DNA of 8,185 nt, taken from CAZKCK01 sp964552325. GTDB taxonomy: Bacteria; Bacteroidota; Bacteroidia; Bacteroidales; TTA-H9. This document shows positions 6,123 to 8,185 of this stretch, piece after piece. The position numbers were made by a program, and so were the translations under genes. The notes under the pieces were generated by a model. It did no database searches. It was not told where the DNA came from and was given only the letters and a program-made list of their open reading frames with translations. How positions within the stretch are numbered: the stretch's first letter is position 1; every line of letters begins with the position of its first letter. Location of the stretch: the NCBI GenBank assembly GCA_964552325.1, contig CAZKHA010000156.1, forward strand, positions 1 through 8,185, read 5' to 3'.

Positions 6123-7730
6123 ATGAAAAAACCTATACTCTTCCTGCTTTTCATTCTTTGGATAGGCTTTATCGCCAACAGTCAAAGCAACTTCAACTAT
6201 GAGGTAACCTTAGTGCCCGTAACAGTTACCAACTTAACAGGCTTGCATTCGTATGCCTACGCCCAGCACCAAGGCAAGTGGCTAATTATTGGAGGACGGA
6301 AAGATGGGCTTCATGCTAGGCAACCTTTCAATTCTTTTCCAGCATCGCAAAACAACACGGATATTTACGTGGTTGATGTGCAAAACAACCAATTTTGGAC
6401 ATCCAGTGTTAATGCATTGGCCACGGGAATTAAGGAACAACTTCAATCAACAAATATGAATTTTTACCAAGATGAAGACACCCTATACATTATTGGAGGC
6501 TATGGGTTTTCTGCATCTGCTGACGACCATATAACATACCCGTACTTGACCTCAATACATGTTCCCAACCTTATTGCTGCAGTGCAGAATAATCAAAACA
6601 TCGCACCACACATCAAACAGCTACAAGATGCTATTTTTGCTGTAACGGGAGGTCATTTAAAAAAGTTAAATAGTCTGTTTTATTTAGTTGGAGGTCATAG
6701 GTTTGATGGAAGATACAACCCAATGGGAAACCCAACCTACACGCAAACCTATACTAATCAAATTGCAAAATTTGCAATTAACAATTCGGGCAACCAATTA
6801 AGCTATAGCAATTATACTGCCATAACCGATCCAGTTCATTTACGGAGAAGGGATTACAATTTATTGCCTCAACTTTTTCCAAATGGAGAACAAGGTTTTA
6901 CAATATCTTCGGGGGTTTTTCAGGAAAATGTTGATTTGCCGTTTTTATATCCCGTTGATATAACGGAAAGTGGTCACACTCCGATAACTACATTTAATCA
7001 ATATTTAAGCAATTATCACAGTGCCGTGGCTTGTATGTACGATAGTATAAATAAAAACATGCATTCTGTTTTCTTTGGCGGGATGAGCCAATATTATTAT
7101 CAAAATGGTACCTTAATACAAGATGATTTAGTTCCGTTTGTTAAGACAATAAGCCGTTTAACCCGTGATGCAAACGGAGACTTAACTGAATATCAACTAC
7201 CTGTTGAAATGCCCGCATTAAAAGGGGCAAGCGCAGAGTTTATACCCAACTTAAATTTGCCACACTACTCTAATAAGGTTTTTAAATTGAGTGATATAAG
7301 TAATTCAACTTTTATGATTGGACACATCTATGGGGGTATTTACAGTCCATCGCTTAATCCGTTTTCAGTAAACCAAACCAATACCACAAGTGCCGATAAT
7401 TCAATTTATGAAGTATGGCTAACTTACAACCCATTTTCCAGTAATGGATTCCAAATTGACGGAAAGAATCCTTATGAAATAACGGTGTACCCAAACCCAA
7501 TAGATAACGAATTTTCAATTGTGTTTTCAGCCAATCAAGCTGTTAACGTTGCTTATTATATTACTAACAGTTTAGGTTTGATCGTACAACAGTCAGAGAA
7601 CAAAACATTTGCAATTGGCCAAAACGTGCTTAAAGTTCATTTAAGAGAAACCGATGCTAATAAATTCTTATTTTTAACTGTAATTTTTGATAACAAATTT
7701 TTTACGAGCAAAAAACTTATTAAACTATAA
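6123..7730 (+). CDS. Exported kelch-like beta-propeller protein with T9SS type A sorting domain
   Basis: This is a 535-residue secreted protein. The start is the ATG at 6123, which directly precedes a signal peptide (MKKP, then a hydrophobic stretch to about residue 18, likely cut near ANS|Q at 20). An in-frame TTG lies at 6108 and an in-frame stop at 6096. The body shows regularly recurring hydrophobic beta-strands ending in Gly-Gly: LIIGG (54-58), YIIGG (122-126), YLVGG (187-191), VFFGG (316-320) and IYGG (402-405). These suggest a kelch-type beta-propeller, although the repeats are degenerate. The C-terminus (about 451-535) is a T9SS sorting domain with VYPNP at 455-459 and a basic KKLIKL end, as in proteins secreted across the outer membrane and released or anchored by T9SS. 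There is a single Cys (304). Ligand or enzymatic activity is unknown, and no catalytic motif is seen. No Shine-Dalgarno precedes it. It appears to be monocistronic. Confidence 0.88.
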   Translation: MKKPILFLLFILWIGFIANSQSNFNYEVTLVPVTVTNLTGLHSYAYAQHQGKWLIIGGRKDGLHARQPFNSFPASQNNTDIYVVDVQNNQFWTSSVNALATGIKEQLQSTNMNFYQDEDTLYIIGGYGFSASADDHITYPYLTSIHVPNLIAAVQNNQNIAPHIKQLQDAIFAVTGGHLKKLNSLFYLVGGHRFDGRYNPMGNPTYTQTYTNQIAKFAINNSGNQLSYSNYTAITDPVHLRRRDYNLLPQLFPNGEQGFTISSGVFQENVDLPFLYPVDITESGHTPITTFNQYLSNYHSAVACMYDSINKNMHSVFFGGMSQYYYQNGTLIQDDLVPFVKTISRLTRDANGDLTEYQLPVEMPALKGASAEFIPNLNLPHYSNKVFKLSDISNSTFMIGHIYGGIYSPSLNPFSVNQTNTTSADNSIYEVWLTYNPFSSNGFQIDGKNPYEITVYPNPIDNEFSIVFSANQAVNVAYYITNSLGLIVQQSENKTFAIGQNVLKVHLRETDANKFLFLTVIFDNKFFTSKKLIKL

Positions 7731-7742
7731 ACCGACCACTAA

Positions 7743-7847
7743 GGTATAATTACCATAAACGCTGTTGAACGTGTAAGCTGGGGCTTGGCCCTTTAGTCGA
7801 AACCAGCCAACTTGCACAAACCTAATAAGGTAGATATCAATTATACC
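7743..7847 (+). other. Possible structured leader between the exported-protein gene and the ATPase
   Basis: The 139-base spacer can fold as a closed unit. The outer 9-bp stem is GGTATAATT (7743-7751) with AATTATACC (7839-7847). Inside, GTGTAAG (7771-7777) pairs with CTTGCAC (7811-7817), seven pairs including one G-U. It continues as CTGG (7778-7781) with CCAG (7803-7806) after a 4-base bulge, then GGC/GCC around TTG (7782-7790). Each arm of the outer stem can instead pair locally: GGTA/TACC at 7743-7754, and GGTA 7829-7832 with TACC 7844-7847. It ends 22 bases before the ATPase ATG, a position suited to a cis-regulatory leader. I do not see the yybP-ykoY, M-box or NiCo signatures. It could also act as a terminator region of the upstream gene. 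Confidence 0.35.
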
Positions 7848-7869
7848 CCTAACTAAAATCGAACACACT

Positions 7870-8185
7870 ATGAAGGATATACACGAAGAAAATATACAAT
7901 GGCACGCCATTGACCTCAACCAAGTTTTTGATAAGCTGGTGAGTTCCCTTAAAGGCCTTAACTCGAACGAAGCGAAAAAGCGGCTTTTGAAGTATGGCCC
8001 CAACCAAATAAAACGAACAAATAAAGACGGTGCGCTAAAACTCCTTTGGCGTCAAATAAACAACCCGTTGATATGGGTATTGGTAGCTTCCAGTACTTTA
8101 GCAACATCCTTGGGAAAAATAACTGATGGTCTAGTAGTTCTTTCTGTAGTAGTTGTAAATACCATTATTGGGTTTATACAGGAAT
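7870..8185 (+). CDS. P-type cation-transporting ATPase, N-terminal part (3' partial)
   Basis: The first 105 codons of a P-type ATPase run off the right edge. Residues 10-52 match the cation-ATPase N-terminal domain (W-H-A then V...L.S.L.GLNSNEAKKRLLKYGPN). The segment around NPLIWVLVASS is M1, and residues about 84-105 are M2, ending NTIIGFIQE, the signature that leads into the actuator domain of PacL/Ca2+-ATPase-like (P2) pumps. It would export or import cations across the inner membrane using ATP. The ion cannot be judged because the DKTGT phosphorylation site and the ion-binding helices lie beyond the window. The start is the first ATG after an in-frame TAG at 7831, with no Shine-Dalgarno. 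It is separated from the upstream gene by 139 bases containing inverted repeats, so it is probably its own transcription unit. Confidence 0.93.
   Translation, partial: MKDIHEENIQWHAIDLNQVFDKLVSSLKGLNSNEAKKRLLKYGPNQIKRTNKDGALKLLWRQINNPLIWVLVASSTLATSLGKITDGLVVLSVVVVNTIIGFIQE

Noticed and set aside
7781..7793. Intrinsic terminator (GGGC-TTG-GCCC-TTT) after the exported-protein gene
   Set aside because: The stem is only 4 bp and the T tract three bases; weak as a terminator, though it may be part of the larger fold.
7743..7847. Known metal riboswitch (yybP-ykoY, M-box, NiCo)
   Set aside because: The conserved core motifs of these classes are not visible; only generic pairing is seen.
7725..8003. 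Reverse-strand frame of 92 codons
   Set aside because: It is antisense to the well-supported ATPase N-terminus and the spacer, and has no recognisable domain.
1..8185. CRISPR array, tRNA or rRNA genes, transposase
   Set aside because: No regularly spaced repeats, no tRNA-like cloverleaf and no transposase motif were seen on either strand.

Overview
The window looks like chromosomal DNA of a member of the Bacteroidota. The evidence is a secreted protein with a C-terminal type IX secretion (T9SS) sorting domain, large soluble hybrid histidine kinases carrying stacked PAS domains, AT-leaning composition, and starts preceded by A-rich sequence with no Shine-Dalgarno motif. I cannot place it below phylum level. 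The sequence is a scaffold: a run of exactly 100 N (5587-5686) marks an assembly gap whose true size is probably unknown.

Left half (1-5275): two hybrid sensor kinases lie head to tail on the + strand with their ends overlapping by 8 bases. The first is cut off by the left window edge. Its frame is open from base 1, and the first codons encode the tail of a GAF-type domain, so a start codon near base 58 would be wrong. It then carries five PAS domains (the second and third are a tandem duplication), HisKA, HATPase_c and a receiver. The second kinase is complete (696 aa): an N-terminal helical segment, two PAS domains, HisKA, HATPase_c and a receiver. The two receivers are about 60% identical by hand count. 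Neither protein shows a membrane segment, DNA-binding output domain or HPt domain within the window, so the signal must pass to a partner encoded elsewhere.

Middle (5276-6122): about 850 bases with no convincing gene, interrupted by the gap. It holds an 11-bp direct repeat on the left side of the gap, a cluster of mutually exclusive inverted repeats at 5803-5880, an 8-bp perfect hairpin at 6012-6038 and a 9-bp tandem repeat at 6049-6066 ahead of the next gene. A reverse-strand open frame (5209-5508) is noted as a doubtful candidate.

Right half (6123-8185): a complete exported 535-aa protein with a signal peptide, Gly-Gly beta-propeller (kelch-like) repeats and a T9SS type A sorting tail. A 139-base spacer follows, with nested inverted repeats that could form a leader RNA. 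Last comes the first 105 codons of a P-type cation-transporting ATPase, cut by the right edge.

The kinase pair is probably one transcription unit. The exported protein and the ATPase appear to be separate units, and nothing in the sequence ties them functionally to the kinases. I did not find a clear new defence, mobile or biosynthetic system. The most interesting items are the possible structured leader before the ATPase, the repeat cluster beside the gap, and the duplicated sensor architecture.
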